A stretch of 64,000 nt of DNA from Setophaga petechia. Its lineage: Eukaryota; Chordata; Aves; Passeriformes; Parulidae. The stretch covers positions 7,498,476 through 7,562,475 of the forward strand of contig JANCRA010000028.1 in NCBI GenBank assembly GCA_024362935.1, given 5' to 3'. How positions within the stretch are numbered: the stretch's first letter is position 1; each line of letters begins with the position of its first letter. This document shows, piece after piece, positions 23,501 through 32,772 of this stretch. The position numbers were made by a program, and so were the translations under genes. Below the pieces are notes generated by a model that made no database searches, was not told the DNA's origin, and saw only the letters and a list, made by a program, of their open reading frames with translations.

Positions 23501-25849
23501 TAGGGAATTTTCCTGAGTAGGTTTGGAGCAGCCCCATTCCCATTTCCTGCCTTATGGGGAATTTTCCTGAGTAGGTTTGGAGCAGCCCCATTCCCATTTC
23601 CTACCTTATGGGGAATTTTCCTGAGTAGGTTTGGAGCAGCCCCATTCCCATTTCCTGGCTATAGGGATTTTCCTGAGTAGGTTTGGAGCATCCCCATTCC
23701 CATTTCCTGCCTTTAGGGAATGTTTCCAGATAGGTTTGTGCCCTTTTTTAAATCTTTATTTTGAAATTATTACACAAGAGCACAGTCATAACATTGGGAT
23801 GATCAGTCTTTATGCTACAGTAGACAGGATGTAAAACTCTTCAAGTATGCTTCTGTTTTGGGGGAAAAAAACCAGAATACTTTTTTTTTGCCATTTAGAA
23901 TGTTTATTCTCAGAAGCAATGAGCTTTTAAAAATTATCCTCTAGAGAGAAGACAATATGCCAGAATATTTAATGTTCTAGCATTAGTGGATGCTAACAAC
24001 ACAAAACTTATTTTCTTTTTTGTCTCTTTCCCTTAACATGCTCTTCAGCATTTCAAACAATAGTGAATGAGGGCTTTGAGTAACATAAATAAATTTTTGT
24101 TTGTTTTCCCAGGTCTATAAAGGTGAATTTCAGCTTCCTGACTTCCTCAAAGAAGTGCCACAGGTACAGTATTGAATTCATTTCCTTTTTGTGGGTGTAG
24201 CAGCAAAGGATATCAAACAGCCTTTATAAACCACTTCTTCATGAGCCTGATTTTCTGATTGATGCTGAGATTTGCTGATTATCCTTGAGGTGGAATCTTG
24301 AACTCAGCATCCCAAACCTCTCCTGAGTCTGTGTGTAACTCCAGGGTGAAGAGTGGAGTTTGTCACCCTGAGCTGCCTCAGTATTGCTGTGAAATGGAAG
24401 GAAAAATTGAGCCTCTTTTGTGGACCAAACTGCAAAGTTTGTTACTTGTAGAGGAGCTTTATCTTTTCTTATCTTGGTTTAAAGCAAGTCTAGTCCAGAG
24501 GGCAGAGTTATAAATACTGAGAGATTTTAAAAATAAATAGAGATGTTACCAAAGTCAACAAACCCAGCCATGGATGAGGTGGTGTTGATTCAATAGTCAA
24601 GTGTGCTATGGAATTTCAGGTTTTACTGAAAATTCACAATTTGGTACCCCCCAAATGCTGTTCTTTGTCATCAGCTCCCTTGTGGATATCACAGAATTGT
24701 AAAATCCCAGAATGGTTTGGCCTTAAAACCATTTTTTTCCCACCCCCTGCCATGGGCAAGGACACCTTCCACTATCCCAGGCTGCTCCAAGCCCTCTCCA
24801 ACCTGGCCTTGGACACTTCCAGGGATGGGACAGGTTAAAACCACCCAGGAATCTACCACAGACAAAGCTTGTTAACTTCTCCATTTGTTCAAATAAAAAT
24901 AATTTGATTAAAAAGGAAAACTGATTTCTTTTGTTCCAGCCAAAGAAGACAGTAGAAAGGAAGTCTCGTGGCAAGATAAAATGAACGTGGAGCAGTAAAG
25001 AGGCATAGCTGTAGTGTGTGTTTCATGTTTTCAGAAAATAACCCTGCTGTGGCCACCAAACCTTTCTGAGCAGCCTTTGTGTGATCTCTAACGTGGGCTT
25101 GGCTTTTCTGGCTCTTTGCCTGCTTGGATCACTCAGTGCTCCTGCTTTGCTCAGCTCTGGAGAACCATCCCAGCCCTGCTGCTGCCAGCATTGTCCCTGT
25201 CACTGAGTGTCTGCTCCGTGGGTGCTGCTCAATGCTCAGCAGCTGCTGGGCTCACTTCCATGTGGGGTTGCTGCTGGGGTTGCAGGATTAGCTGCAGGAA
25301 TAATGGGGCAAAATATTGCTGAGAGGGATTTATGGAAAATGCAGGGGATGGTGTGCTAGCAAAAAAAATCCTTGATTTTGAATAAATAATCCTGGGTTAA
25401 ATCCTTTAAATCCTTGTTTGCATACAGTATCAGTTAAATTATGCTGTTTGTGGTTTTCAATTATCCTGGGGTACCCAAAACCACTCTGATAAATTCCTTC
25501 TTCACTCCACAGGATAGGGAGGTTCCTGCTAAATTCCAGAACGTGAATTTATACAATTAGCTTGGTTTAAATACAGTATTTACCAAAATCTGAGCAGATT
25601 TGTGCATAGCAAAGGCAGACCATCCAAGAGACAGAAATAAGCACTGTGGAAGAGTAAAAGAATATTCCCTAAACCATAAAAACTTGATCAAATTGATGCT
25701 GATAGTGTTCTCCTTTAGTATTAACATAAAGTAACTAAAGAGCTGAAAGGTTTGGAGAACAGACATTGGTACTGATGTTTTTGTCCTCTAATGTAAAATA
25801 GCTAATTTCATTTTAATTATTTTTTTGACAGACTGAACCTATGGAATAG
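7680..25849 (+). CDS. TPST1: TPST1, protein-tyrosine sulfotransferase 1 (gene-level span, four coding exons)
   Basis: TPST1 is a type II membrane enzyme of the trans-Golgi that transfers sulfate from PAPS to tyrosines of secreted and membrane proteins. Joined exons 7680-8525, 15405-15603, 24113-24163 and 25832-25849 give 370 residues once one base of the seven-G run at 7807-7813 is discounted. As printed, the frame breaks there. Visible are a signal anchor at about residues 8-25 ([17 protein letters not shown]), the PAPS 5'-phosphosulfate loop RSGTT at 79-83, the catalytic-base position Glu100 within CGEETR, and the 3'-phosphate segment starting RDGRAS at 184. Splice sites are all GT-AG and phases agree. 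Numbering matches human TPST1 as I remember it, which favours an assembly or homopolymer error over real gene death. The stem (about residues 41-60) is Gly/Ala-rich. The paralog TPST2 is less likely given the N-terminus. Confidence 0.95.
8560..9908. repeat. AT-rich minisatellite with about 32-bp units in TPST1 intron 2
   Basis: About forty diverged units combine ATAGTATACTATACT with AAAATAGTATATAAAAAT. Each good unit holds the 14-bp perfect palindrome TATAGTATACTATA. The array starts only about 35 bases after the exon donor at 8526 and fills about 1.35 kb. Confidence 0.95.
10118..10212. repeat. Detached island of the same AT minisatellite, with an inverted segment
   Basis: After about 210 bases of unrelated sequence, the units reappear. 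The first half reads in the same direction as the main array and the second half (about 10178-10206) reads as its reverse complement, giving a head-to-head inverted repeat. Confidence 0.75.
10797..11085. repeat. Three tandem copies of a roughly 100-bp unit
   Basis: The phrase GTTACAGAGCAATTC starts copies at 10805, 10901 and 11003. Each continues through TTTAAACTCCAG, AAATAAAAATGGGGAGATTT and CCTTCATTTAAT. Copies differ at only a few positions, so the duplication looks fairly young. Confidence 0.9.
11740..11800. repeat. Short AGTAAATATAATAGTAAT duplication and GAT microsatellite
   Basis: The phrase AGTAAATATAATAGTAAT occurs at about 11713 and again at about 11757. The second copy is followed by a short ATGATGATGATGATG run. 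Confidence 0.6.
13104..13598. repeat. 29-bp minisatellite, about seventeen units
   Basis: The unit is close to AGCAGTGGATTTTTTATCAG followed by TTGGATTTT. One- and two-base length changes between units shift the reading frame, yet the plus strand stays open for long stretches because the unit lacks stops in several frames. The resulting Phe/Ser/Trp-rich open frames are not evidence of a gene. Confidence 0.93.
15405..15603 (+). CDS. TPST1: TPST1 coding exon 2
   Basis: The exon is bounded by TTGCCCAG and donor GTAAGG at 15604. Its first base completes the Lys codon split at the previous junction (SK-VERSTDQ), and it ends in phase 0 after NTRR. It encodes [20 protein letters not shown] and the conserved [10 protein letters not shown] segment near the C-terminus of the sulfotransferase domain. 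Confidence 0.96.
15910..16484. repeat. AT-only low-complexity tract
   Basis: About 570 bases consist almost entirely of A and T, in ATATATTATA-like and ATT-like runs with many short self-complementary segments. It ends in three copies of a TTAATTTATATATTATTATTA-like phrase. The plus-strand frame rich in Tyr and Ile starting at 15876 is a by-product. Confidence 0.95.
16484..16556. repeat. Dispersed 70-bp repeat, copy 1 (copy 2 at 18223-18300)
   Basis: TAATTTATTCCTTGCTGCTG, CAGCCTGGAG, an A run, then GCATTTATTTAAATGGATAA. The same order with a longer A run stands at 18223-18300. The A run inside each copy is the main difference between them. Confidence 0.85.
18223..18300. repeat. Dispersed 70-bp repeat, copy 2
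   Basis: It matches 16484-16556 from TAATTTATTCC through GATAAAATAAAT with the central A run expanded. Here it is not flanked by the AT tract, so it was duplicated independently of that tract or the tract was added later. Confidence 0.8.
20140..20360 (+). mobile_element. CR1 LINE 3'-end fragment, plus orientation
   Basis: The sequence contains hallmark CR1 3' phrases: AGGTTGGATGTAAGGAAAAA, a GGGGAGGTGGTGCAGTCCCC-like segment, GGGTTGGACTCCATCATCTT and AAGGTCCCTTCCAACCCAGG. It ends in a short ATTCTGGGA repeat, the usual CR1 terminal microsatellite. It is strongly 5'-truncated with no reverse transcriptase part. Confidence 0.9.
22018..22312. repeat. Intronic duplication copy B (uninterrupted)
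   Basis: This is the uninterrupted counterpart of 15785-15912 plus 16583-16745. The junction region here is only about 35 bases (ending CATGTGAATAG, then AATATAAAATACC) where copy A has about 670 bases of AT-rich DNA. Confidence 0.85.
23022..23726. repeat. 51-bp minisatellite, about thirteen units
   Basis: The unit runs TTTGGAGCAGCCCCATTCCC, ATTTCCTGCCTTTAGG, AATTTTCCTGAGTAGG with small indels. The minus strand shows open frames repeating [17 protein letters not shown] peptides. It ends about 390 bases before TPST1 coding exon 3. Confidence 0.95.
24113..24163 (+). CDS. TPST1: TPST1 coding exon 3 (17 codons)
   Basis: The exon lies between TTTTCCCAG and donor GTACAG and reads [17 protein letters not shown], in phase 0 at both ends. 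This matches the C-terminal segment of TPST1. Confidence 0.95.
24685..24838 (-). mobile_element. CR1 LINE fragment, minus orientation
   Basis: The complement of a CR1 3' region: CACAGAATTGTAAAATCCCA, CAGAATGGTTTGG, then CCCTGCCATGGGCAAGGACA, CCAACCTGGCCTTGGACACT and TCCAGGGATGGGACAGG. It is truncated and has no coding part. Confidence 0.9.
24940..24984 (+). CDS. TPST1: Possible alternative C-terminal exon of TPST1
   Basis: After a good acceptor (pyrimidine tract, GTTCCAG ending at 24939) the phase-0 reading from exon 3 gives [14 protein letters not shown] and a stop at 24982-24984. A GTAAAG donor-like site follows at about 24997. Use of this exon would replace the usual TEPME tail with a strongly basic 14-residue tail in the Golgi lumen. 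No homolog is known to me, so this is a splice-signal prediction only. Confidence 0.3.
   Translation, partial: PKKTVERKSRGKIK
25832..25849 (+). CDS. TPST1: TPST1 coding exon 4 (last five codons and stop)
   Basis: The acceptor TTTTTTGACAG ends at 25831. The exon reads TEPME then TAG. The human tail, as I recall it, is TEQVE, so length and phase agree and the total comes to 370 residues. Confidence 0.88.
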   Translation, partial: TEPME

Positions 25850-26077
25850 AAGATAAAATGGACATTTCTTGCACAGAAGGTATTAAAAGAGCATTGCAGT
25901 TCTGCTCATTTGTTGTTCTTAAATTAAGATGATTTTTGTTTAACTTCTGTAACTCCATAGATAAGATAAATATGAAGATGTGTTTTTTAAAAGAAGCTGC
26001 TAAAGATGAGCTGGTTTGTGATATTTGATTTAACATTTCCTAGTCAGTATTTTCAAAAAGCTGCATTTTAGTCACTG

Positions 26078-26083
26078 AATAAA
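26078..26083 (+). terminator. TPST1: Candidate proximal polyadenylation signal of TPST1
   Basis: AATAAA about 230 bases after the stop codon, followed by mixed sequence. Confidence 0.4.
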
Positions 26084-27321
26084 CAGTGACAAAATTTTGC
26101 AGGGAGCTGAGTAAATTCCAGACCAGTTAAGGAATGAGTGATACAAGATTTCCTGTGTTAATCCAGGATTTTTCTGCTATCAGATGTTCTGGCCTGACAA
26201 CAAAAGATGGCAAAATTTAAATCCAGTTTAAAAATAGCCCAAAGCAGTGTGCCCTACAAATATCCCCAAAATAGATCCTTATGTGGCCATAAATATAAAC
26301 ACCCTAAATATAGCCAAAAGCACTGCTCTGTAGAAATAATGGTGTAGAAATAATGGCTCTAAAATCTTCCCAGAGATGAATTACAGACCTTGACTGTGAA
26401 ATCAATAGAGAAACCATCATCTGTTCACACAATCAATTTGAAATAATGAAAACATCAACCTCATGTTGCCACTTAGCTCTGAAAAATGGGTTTCAACCTG
26501 CAACATTTCTGTCTGAAGAAACCAAACTGGGAACTTCCCAGCATAACTTCCCTCTGGGTCACAAGGCTTTGGGATGTCAGTGGAAAATCAATATATATAT
26601 TTATTTTTTTGCACCATGCAGTCTCTCAGTGATAAAGGAGGGCCAAAGCAGCCCCATTCCTTACAATGGGACCTGTCCTGGCAGTGATTTCCACCTGCTG
26701 AGACAGCAGTGGCTACCCTTAATTCTGCAATATTTGCAATTCCAGGATAAAAAGCTGAGTATTACCAGGAAAACTCCAACATAACTTTATTTCTTTTTCT
26801 TTAGAAGATCAGCTGCTGCCTTTTCCATGGGAATAATCCCTCAGGCCTGTCCCCCTGGCATCAGAGATGTGCTGCTCATGGCCTGCTCTCTTCAGAATGT
26901 TCTCTCCTCTTTCTTTCATTTGTTTTTGTTCCAAATTTTGCTGTTGTGAGCGCATGTAAACCTGTTAAAAAACAAAAAAAAAATCACAGATGTTAATGTA
27001 GAACTGCATTACATTCACACAATTATTTTTTCTTAAGGTTTTAAAAAATGCAGAAGCGATGCCTGTCTCTGAAATTGCTCCTCTGTTTTAATTACAGGGC
27101 TCCATCTTCAGATTTTTTTTGTTTCTTGTAGCAGTTTGGTTTTAAATGTACAAAGCTTTTCAAGAGTGGTCTGTGCTTGTCCTGAAAGATTCTTGGTGGA
27201 AAAGTTGTTTGTTTTATTCATATGTGAAAAATGTTAAATATCTTTTATTTAAAAAGAAAAAAAAGTTGATAAATTACATGTACAATTACAATTCAATGAT
27301 CTTTTGTATTTTATTTTTCAA

Positions 27322-27327
27322 AATAAA
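27322..27327 (+). terminator. TPST1: Candidate distal polyadenylation signal of TPST1
   Basis: AATAAA followed within about 20 bases by TGTGATTTTTTTTGTTT, a GU/U-rich downstream element. This is the better of the two signals. Confidence 0.55.
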
Positions 27328-27939
27328 TGCTTTAAATGTGATTTTTTTTGTTTATTTATTTCTTAATTAATGGTCTTGTTTCCAAGTTAAAATTTAAATA
27401 ATTCAAGATATTGATGTGTTAGTAATAATTCAAGATATTGATGCGAGGGAAGAAATGATCTCATGTCCTGGCTTTGGATCTTATTTTAAGGTTTGCAATT
27501 TAATGCTTTTTGTTTGCTTTTAATAGCTGGGTGATGAAGAAATAGTAAATTGGAGTATCCCACTGAGAGGTGTACAGTAAGATTTGTTTGCTGCAGGTAG
27601 AAGTAGGTAATTTTAGACTCTTGAATTTGTTCCTTAACAGCAATTTTGTTCAGAGATGCTCTGCTGGGGGAAAACTGCTGCTGTGAGTTGTACCCTAAAG
27701 TTTCGATCTTCAGGATACAATGTGGAACATTATTATTGGCATAAGTTATTTTTGGGATGGGCGTTGTGGCTCAATTTCTGCTCCCCTCACTGGTTCAGGG
27801 CAGTGAAGGCGGTTTCAACCTTCCCCACTGCTTTGGAGATGAGTTGGTGCCAAAACATTTGTATTTCCTCGGCTTCTGGACCTGACAGAGTTTTGCTTTC
27901 CCTCCGTTTCTCCGTTTCTCGTGTGTGGCGATGATGAAC

Positions 27940-28425
27940 CCGCAGTGCCGTGAGGAAGGGCGGGCGATCCCCGCGCTCCCGGGGCCTCCCCTGGTGCCGG
28001 CTGAGGGCAGCGCGGCCCCGCTCCTTCCCCCGCTCCTTCCCCCGCTCCTTCCCGCCGGGGCTCCCCGGAGCCGCGCGGCGCTGAGGGCTCGGGATCGCCC
28101 CGGTGCCGCCGCCGGGGCGGCTCCTCCCGCCGGGACCCGGATGGGCCCGTACGTGACGCGGGGGCGCGGCCGCTCCCCCCGGGCCGGGCCGGAGCGGAGC
28201 CGCGGCCGCGGGCGGGCAGCAGGTGAGCGCGGGCGGGGACAGCCGGGCCCGCTCCCCTCAGCCCTCCCTCATCCCCTCCATCCCCGGCGGGGCTCCGCTA
28301 CCGACCCGCGGCAGGTGAGGGAGCGGCGGGGAGGCCGCGGGGCTGGAGGGGTGAGGGGAGCGGAGGGACCGCGGCCGGGGCAGCCCCTCGCGAGCGGTGG
28401 TGCCGGTCAGGCTGTGTCACCTTGG
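27940..28425 (+). promoter_or_regulatory. CpG island without an assigned gene
   Basis: A GC-dense island lies about 600 bases beyond the TPST1 poly(A) signal and 4.2 kb before the KCTD7 ATG. Two good plus-strand donors are visible: CAG/GTGAGC (GT at 28223) and GCAG/GTGAGG (GT at 28315). That pattern is typical of a non-coding first exon. KCTD7 exon 1 has an acceptor-like site ending at 32580, so this may be an upstream KCTD7 promoter. It could also start a non-coding RNA. The 171-codon open frame through the island looks like GC-rich composition. Confidence 0.6.
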
Positions 28426-28559
28426 CAATGTGAGAGTTAATTTTTAATTAGTTATGAATGAATTGTTGGTTATTTGCCTGTGTGTTGGCGTGCCCGCCGC
28501 CTGGTTTGTGCTGCCCCTGTGGTGATGCCTGTGCTCCTACAGCTGTCAGACGGCTCCGA

Positions 28560-29125
28560 GCTCTGAGAGCCGCGGGATTCCGTGAGGGGCAGGGGCAGCC
28601 CCGCTGTCCTGAGGGCTGTGGGATTCCGTGAGGGGCAGGGGCAGCCCCGGTGTTCTTAAAGCTGTGGGATTCCGTGAGGGGCAGTGCCAGCACCAGTGAG
28701 AGCTGCCCTGGTGTCCTCAAAGCTGTGGGATTCCGTGAGGGGCAGTGCCAGCCCCGGTGTCCTGAGGGCTGTGGGATTCCACGAGGGGCAGTGCCAGCCC
28801 CGGTGTCCTGAGGGCTGTGGGATTCCACGAGGGGCAGTGCCAGCCCCGGTGTCCTGAGGGCTGAGGGATTCCATGAGGGGCAGTGCCAGCCCCGGTGTCC
28901 TGAGGGCTGTGGGGTTCCATGAGGGGCAGTGCCAGCCCCGGTGTCCTGAGGGCTGTGGGGTTCCATGAGGGGCAGTGCCAGCCCCGGTGTCCTGAGGGCT
29001 GAGGGATTCCATGAGGGGCAGTGCCAGCCCCGGTGTCCTGAGGGCTGTGGGGTTCCATGAGGGGCAGTGCCAGCCCCGGTGTCCTGAGGGCTGTGGGATC
29101 CCGTAAGGGGCAGTGCCAGCACCTG
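28560..29125. repeat. 46-bp GC-rich minisatellite, about twelve units
   Basis: The unit is close to GAGGGGCAGTGCCAGCCCCG, GTGTCCTGAGGGCTGTGGGA, TTCCAT. Because 46 is not a multiple of 3 and the minus strand of the unit has no stop in any frame, all three minus frames stay open and encode the same 46-residue cycle (ALRTPGLALPLMEPHSPQDT and onward). These frames are not genes. Confidence 0.95.
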
Positions 29126-31960
29126 TGAGTGCAGCCCCGCTGTCCTTCAGCTGCGGTCACTCCAGCCCCAGCCCGGTGTCCCTGCTGTCCTGCAGGGTCA
29201 CTGGGATGGACACTCCCGTTCTGCCCATCCACACACCCTGTCTTTGCTCTCAGCTGCCAAGTGGAGTTACACTGCCCTTTCATCATGCTCTGTGCTGTTT
29301 GTGACTAGAGATGCAGGGATTTTACAGTCCAGTTTATTGCCCCTCTTCCAGGATGTTTCTCTGTGCTCTGACACAGATTCATTGGAATTTACTGGATGTT
29401 GTGTCTTTTCCTTCTGTGTTCACACAAACCTTACAATCATCTGTGTCTCTTGAAGTTGGTGATGCAGACTTTCCTAAATCAGGTCTCATTTACCCCAGTT
29501 GCTCTTTAAAAATGGGGAGCCTTCTAACAATCCAATTGGTATCTCCCCAAAAAAGCATAGCCCAAAGAGTTACCTTGGAACAGGAGTTTGTGTGGGACTC
29601 CTGTGATGTTCATCAGAACTTTGATAGAAAAGCCTTTGACTGTATAACCATTGTGTCATTTTTTTTGTTGGTATGTAACTTTATTGGTTTTGTAACTTTG
29701 CCAACACTGGCGCAGAAGGTATTTAAGAAAATACCTCAGAAGGTATTTAAGAAAAAGTTGTTTAAACGAATATGGAGAAGTTGAGAGAACAGCAGAGCCT
29801 TGAAAAGCTTTTATAAATCTCAGCGTCAAGCCCAGTTCAAGGGTTGCTGTCATTCTCTGGGGAATGAAGGCAAACTGGCAGGGCCAGCTCATTTACTGAA
29901 CTGTCCCCAGCACAGCTCCAGGAAGCAATCCCTGCTTTTAAATGACAGGTGAAGGACTGGAAGGAGGCATTTCTGGTAGAGTTGGATACTGCTGATGTGA
30001 TATTTGATTCAATGATAATTTTATTTATTGGTGGTGTTTTCTGTTGATCTAGACCTAGAGGTATTTGAAGGTGAAATGGAGGCATTTGCTTAGTTTAAAT
30101 AAATAAATTCTGTAAATTTAAAGAGATTTGACAAAGGAATATTTCTACACATAGTTTAAAATAATTATTGCAGGTGCTTTGAGTGCAAAGAAAAAGATCA
30201 GCCCAGGTTTGGATGGGGCTTGGAGCAACCTGGTCTGTGGGTATGGCAGGGGGGTGGAACTGGGTGATCCTTAAGGTCCAGTTCAACCCAAACTGTTCTG
30301 GGATTCAGATGGATGTGTTTCCTTCATGAAATGCAGAGATTAACTTGTGATTTTCTTTCAGGAGGACTCTGCTCCTGTCAGCACACTCTGTTTCACTGCT
30401 CCCTGGGTGAACAGGTGAATCCAACCCAGAGAGGGACTTCACTCACCTTGTAATGCACATCAGAAAACAGGCTCAGCTTGTCAGCCATTGACCTTTTTAT
30501 TGCCACTCCTGTTCTCCAAATCCTGCTCTCATCATGGCCTAAACCTCATTACTGAGGGCTTGTTCTGTGTGGATGTTCCAATGGCACAGAAGGTTGGTAT
30601 CCTGAGCACAACATAATTCATGTGTCTCATGGCTCCTTCTCTTAAACCTTGGTGTCATATTGAAGGAGATTGTGAAAGAGGGAGGAAAATCTCTTTTCTT
30701 CAGGCTCTAGCTCTGTTAGGAAAGAGCCCCTTTTTGGTGCAGTGCCAAATGGATGAACTTACCCCAAAAACCCATTCTGTGGTCAATAATGCTGATATAG
30801 TTCATGGAGTGAATGTTTTTTATTCTCACTAAACTCCATTTAGTGAAATCTATGGGACATCCTTGAAAAATGCAGACCAAGAATACAATTTTGGTCAATC
30901 TTTTGTTCTTTTGAGTACTCTAAAGAGAACTAGAAATAGCAGCCTAAGCACTGGTGTCAAGTGGCAGCTTTATAAATAATACTTTCAGAATAAATACATG
31001 CACACCCTCAATTTTTGATTGTGCATCTTATAAATGCTGATCTGCAAGCTTTTTCTGGCTGATAATTTCTTTACCTCCTTAAAGGAATCCCTAACAAAAT
31101 AATCTTTCATTTATATTGTGTCTATTCTTTATCTGTGAGGCATAGTTGAGTTGTTTGGATAATTATTGATGTCAGAATAAAATTTGGTTTAGGACAAATA
31201 TTAAAATTGTTAACAGGGTGTGGCCCTTCAGAAGCTCTTCCGTCCTTATTTATCTGCCTGTGCATTGGACTGGGGTGGAAAAATGATTATGAACTGTAGA
31301 GAGGAGAAATGAAATCCCTCTCTGAGCTGAGCCAACTCTCTTAATGATGTTTGGAACTTCACAGTAGCTATTTATCTGTGTTTATTAGGGTGTTTAACAG
31401 GATCTAGAACTCATCTCCAGATTTTTGGGAAGGAAGGCTGTGGGCACTCCCACAGAATGTGGAGATTTTGGTCTGATCAGGTCTCCATGAAGTTCCTGTT
31501 TTGCTCAGGAGCATCCCAGCTCTGTCTGGGTTCACTCTGAACTCAATATTTCCTTTAAGAACTGAGATCTAACAGTGTGCACAATAACTGTTAGCAGCAT
31601 TATTAAGGCAGATTTTAAAAATTTTATGTCATTCTTTCTTCCTGATTTTGAGGGGAAGCATCCTTGACTTAATAAATAAATGTGCCAGATGTGCTTGTGC
31701 AAATAATCCTCCTCTTTCTGTATTTTATAGTGATTTGAGAGAAGGTTTGGAGGTGGATAAAGCCTCTGGTGGTGGAATGTCTTTGTTAGGGAGCAGCGAT
31801 GCTGCCGGAGAACAGAGATTTTACATAACGCAGTGTAAGGAGAGCAGCGGGCTTCCCTTTCAATTATTTTTATCGTGCAGTCTGTCCGTGCATCCCATTC
31901 TCCCGCTGGGGATGGACTGAGAAGCCTCGGAGGTGTTAAATTCAGATGATAATTAGCGTG
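29126..31960. other. TPST1-KCTD7 intergenic or 5' intronic DNA
   Basis: Apart from the CR1 fragment at 30205-30307 I see no supported gene or repeat family. The longest open frame (29311-29784, 157 codons) has no recognisable domain, no visible splice partner and no promoter. If the 28-kb island starts KCTD7 transcripts, this is intron. Confidence 0.5.
30205..30307 (+). mobile_element. CR1 LINE 3'-end fragment, plus orientation
   Basis: The phrases GGTTTGGATGGGGCTTGGAG, CAACCTGGTCTG, GGTGATCCTTAAGGTCCAGT and TCAACCCAAACTGTTCTGGG are those of the CR1 3' end. The element is short and non-coding. Confidence 0.88.
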
Positions 31961-31963
31961 CTA

Positions 31964-32042
31964 AGGAGAGTTAAATATTCGTGTCTCACGTCCGTGTGTG
32001 CTGTGAGAGTTAAATATTCGCGTCGTACATCCCGTGTGTGCA
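31964..32042. repeat. Two tandem copies of a 40-bp unit at the KCTD7 island edge
   Basis: GAGAGTTAAATATTCG followed by a TC..ACGTCCGTGTGTG-like segment occurs twice (31967 and about 32007). A second short duplication, CTGCATCCCGCCCCTGG, occurs twice at 32203-32250. Confidence 0.7.
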
Positions 32043-32560
32043 GTGCTGCGATGCAGCGGGCAGGGAACCGCCTGCTTCCCCCGGCTGCAGAGAAATCCCG
32101 CTTTTCCCATTCCCAGGGAATTCCAGAGCCCGGCCCCGCTGCCGGCGAGCGGCTGAAGGTGACAGACGGAGCCGGGTGTCGCCAATGTGGCAGGGACGCG
32201 TCCCTGCATCCCGCCCCTGGCAGGGCCGTGTTCCTGCATCCCGCCCCTGGCGAGGGACAGGCTGGGACAGCGGCCACCCAAATTCTCCCAGCAAATGACA
32301 TTTTCCTGCAAAGCCGCGCCGGAGCCAATCGCTCCCTGCACCGCGCAGCCAATGGATGCCGGGCTCTCCCAGCCCCTGCCAGCGGCTCGGCGGCTGGAGG
32401 GCCTTGGAGCAGCTGTCCCCGCAGCCTCTCCGGGCATCCCTGCTCATCCCTGCTCCTCCTCCTCCTCCCGGGAATAACGCCGCCGCCGCTGCTGTGGGAG
32501 CGCTCGGGGTGACGCGGCCGCTGCGGGGAGCGCGCAGCGATCGGGGTAATCCGCGTGATT
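32000..32560 (+). promoter_or_regulatory. KCTD7: CpG-island promoter of KCTD7
   Basis: A CpG-rich block directly upstream of the KCTD7 ATG exon. CCAAT boxes stand at 32325-32329 and 32349-32353. No TATA box is apparent. Confidence 0.75.
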
Positions 32561-32580
32561 AATTTGGGTCTCCCTTCAGC

Positions 32581-32628
32581 ACTGCCACGGCCTCCTACCC
32601 AGCAGAGCTGCTCCCCAGAGCCAGAGGG
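32581..32628 (+). other. KCTD7: KCTD7 5' leader with an acceptor-like upstream border
   Basis: The leader before the ATG at 32629 is preceded by TTTGGGTCTCCCTTCAG, which looks like a functional 3' splice site ending at 32580. If used, KCTD7 would have at least one upstream non-coding exon. Confidence 0.45.
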
Positions 32629-32772
32629 ATGGTGGTAGTCACGGGGCAGAGCAAAGCGAGTGCCACCCCGGATGATGCCATGTCGAGCTCGGATGCAGAG
32701 GATGATTTCCAAGAGCCGGCCACTCCCACCGCCACCCAGGCAGGACAAGCGCTACCTCTGCTGCCCCAGCAG
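32629..32772 (+). CDS. KCTD7: KCTD7 coding exon 1
   Basis: 48 codons from MVVVTGQ to LPLLPQQ, ending in phase 0 before donor GTAAGA. The start is chosen because MVVVTG is the family N-terminus. Confidence 0.95.

Larger units (their letters stand above)
15604..24112 (+). other. TPST1: TPST1 intron 3
   Basis: This 8.5-kb intron runs from donor GTAAGG to acceptor TTTTCCCAG ending at 24112. It holds the duplications, CR1 fragment and 51-bp minisatellite listed separately. The rest (about 16.75-18.2, 18.3-20.1, 20.4-22.0 and 22.3-23.0 kb) shows no exon, RNA gene or transposon I can support. A short AGAAATTGCAG repeat lies at about 17505-17562. Confidence 0.5.
25850..27345 (+). other. TPST1: TPST1 3' UTR
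   Basis: The sequence follows the stop codon and contains no splice-supported coding exon. Two AATAAA signals are seen, at 26078-26083 and 27322-27327. The second is followed by a T-rich stretch. The end point is inferred from that signal. Confidence 0.6.

Noticed and set aside
28448..29286. Three minus-strand open frames of 118-224 codons
   Set aside because: All are read-through of the 46-bp minisatellite and carry the same cyclic peptide.
29311..29784. 157-codon plus-strand open frame between TPST1 and KCTD7
   Set aside because: No recognisable domain, no homolog known to me, no splice or promoter support. Its end contains a small internal duplication.
31942..32748. 268-codon minus-strand open frame over the KCTD7 island
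   Set aside because: It is GC-rich antisense of the KCTD7 promoter and exon 1, with low-complexity composition.
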